From: Rubrobacter sp.
GTDB lineage: Bacteria; Actinomycetota; Rubrobacteria; Rubrobacterales; Rubrobacteraceae
Reading direction: 5' to 3'
Length of the DNA: 14,995 nt
NCBI GenBank assembly: GCA_016781775.1
Contig: JADDPR010000040.1
Span: forward strand, 1 to 14,995
Shown: positions 14,570 to 14,995 of the stretch, piece by piece
Layout of the letters: each line of letters opens with the position of its first letter
Numbering within the stretch: the stretch's first letter is position 1
Notes under the pieces: model-generated
Databases searched by the model: none
Told to the model about the DNA's origin: nothing
Seen by the model: the letters and a program-made list of their open reading frames with translations, nothing else
Translations under genes and position numbers: made by a program

Positions 14570-14995
14570 GGCAGAGAATCTCGTATTGACTCGCAGGGCT
14601 CTTCTGCCGGTACTGGTCTTTGCCCTCGCGGTGGTTGTCTACGGACAGTACGGCTTCGATGGAGAGCTGCGCAGGGACCATGCCATCTACCTCTACAGCG
14701 GCCAGAGGATGGCCGAAGGCATCCCCCCCTACGTCAGTATCTTCGACCATAAGGGACCCCTGGCCCCGATGCTCGCGGGGTTGGGAGTAATGATCTCCGA
14801 ACAGCTGGGTTGGGACGACATCTATACCGTGCGCGCGGTCTTCTTCGTCGTCGGCTGCGTCGCGGTCGTCTCGGTCTACGCGCTGGGCAACGGCCTGTTT
14901 CGATCCCGGAGGGTCGGGGCTTTTGCGGCTTTGACCTTCCTAGGATTTTTCGGCTTCGCCCAATACGCCGCTTCGGGGCCCGAGCCGAAGGTGCC
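14559..14995 (+). CDS. GT-C type membrane glycosyltransferase, copy 2 (runs off the right edge)
   Basis: The first 145 residues of a paralogue of the preceding gene are present. TM1 includes LLPVLVFALAVVVYG, and the loop contains RRDHAIYLYSGQRMAEGIPP with Asp40 in the place of Asp43 of copy 1. SIFDHKGPLAPMLAGLGV and AQYAASGPEPKVP also match. ATG 14559 overlaps the upstream stop by 11 bases and is preceded by AGGTGAG, so the two copies are translationally coupled. The likely role is the same type of polyprenyl-phosphate-dependent transfer, perhaps with a different sugar or acceptor. The C-terminal part is outside the window. Confidence 0.75.
   Translation, partial: MTRKAENLVLTRRALLPVLVFALAVVVYGQYGFDGELRRDHAIYLYSGQRMAEGIPPYVSIFDHKGPLAPMLAGLGVMISEQLGWDDIYTVRAVFFVVGCVAVVSVYALGNGLFRSRRVGAFAALTFLGFFGFAQYAASGPEPKV
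14953..14995 (+). repeat. DNA-identical segment shared by the two GT-C genes (copy 2)
   Basis: Partner of 13299-13341; truncated by the end of the window. Confidence 0.85.

Noticed and set aside
1..14995. tRNA or rRNA genes, CRISPR arrays, insertion sequences, transposases, integrases or phage genes
   Set aside because: I looked for cloverleaf-like sequences, regularly spaced repeats, terminal inverted repeats and transposase or integrase motifs and saw none.

Overview
This is a GC-rich window of about 15 kb from what looks like an actinobacterium. A Rubrobacter-like lineage is my best guess. The reasons are the high GC, heavy use of AGG arginine codons, many TTG and GTG starts, a sortase-type cell-wall anchor and a Wzx/Wzy-type polysaccharide locus. 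The taxon is inferred from style only; no marker gene is present.

Layout. At 1-147 lies the C-terminal tail of an LPXTG surface protein, closed by a clear intrinsic terminator (189-220). From 293 to 7127 runs a tightly packed plus-strand block in which every junction overlaps: a membrane-anchored TPR protein, a Wzz-type chain-length protein, a BY-kinase-like ATPase with an altered P-loop, a Wzy/WaaL-family polymerase or ligase, two tandem paralogous sulfotransferases and a GT4 glycosyltransferase. After a 77-base gap comes a third, unrelated sulfotransferase (7205-8155). It converges on a two-gene minus-strand block, 8152-10139, holding a WecG/TagA/CpsF transferase and a GT4 glycosyltransferase. 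That block is divergent from a fourth sulfotransferase (10269-11141), with a well-formed back-to-back promoter pair between them. The right end holds a Wzx-like flippase (11227-12795) and two tandem GT-C membrane glycosyltransferase paralogues (12896-14569 and 14559 to beyond the window).

How the genes fit together (inference from family knowledge). Cytoplasmic glycosyltransferases (two GT4 proteins, one WecG/TagA) would extend a lipid-linked repeat unit. The flippase would export it, the Wzy-like protein would polymerise or ligate it, and the Wzz-like protein with the BY-kinase-like partner would control length. The GT-C proteins could add sugars from polyprenyl-phosphate donors outside the membrane. 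The four PAPS-type sulfotransferases suggest that the product is sulfated, which would be unusual for an actinobacterial surface polymer. No priming glycosyl-phosphate transferase, nucleotide-sugar gene or PAPS-synthesis gene is visible here, so these must lie elsewhere.

The most unusual points are: four sulfotransferases of three types in one Wzx/Wzy locus; a tandem sulfotransferase pair with blocks of near-perfect DNA identity inside otherwise diverged genes; a BY-kinase-like protein without the Walker A lysine; and a strong promoter that places a TTG start almost at the mRNA 5' end.
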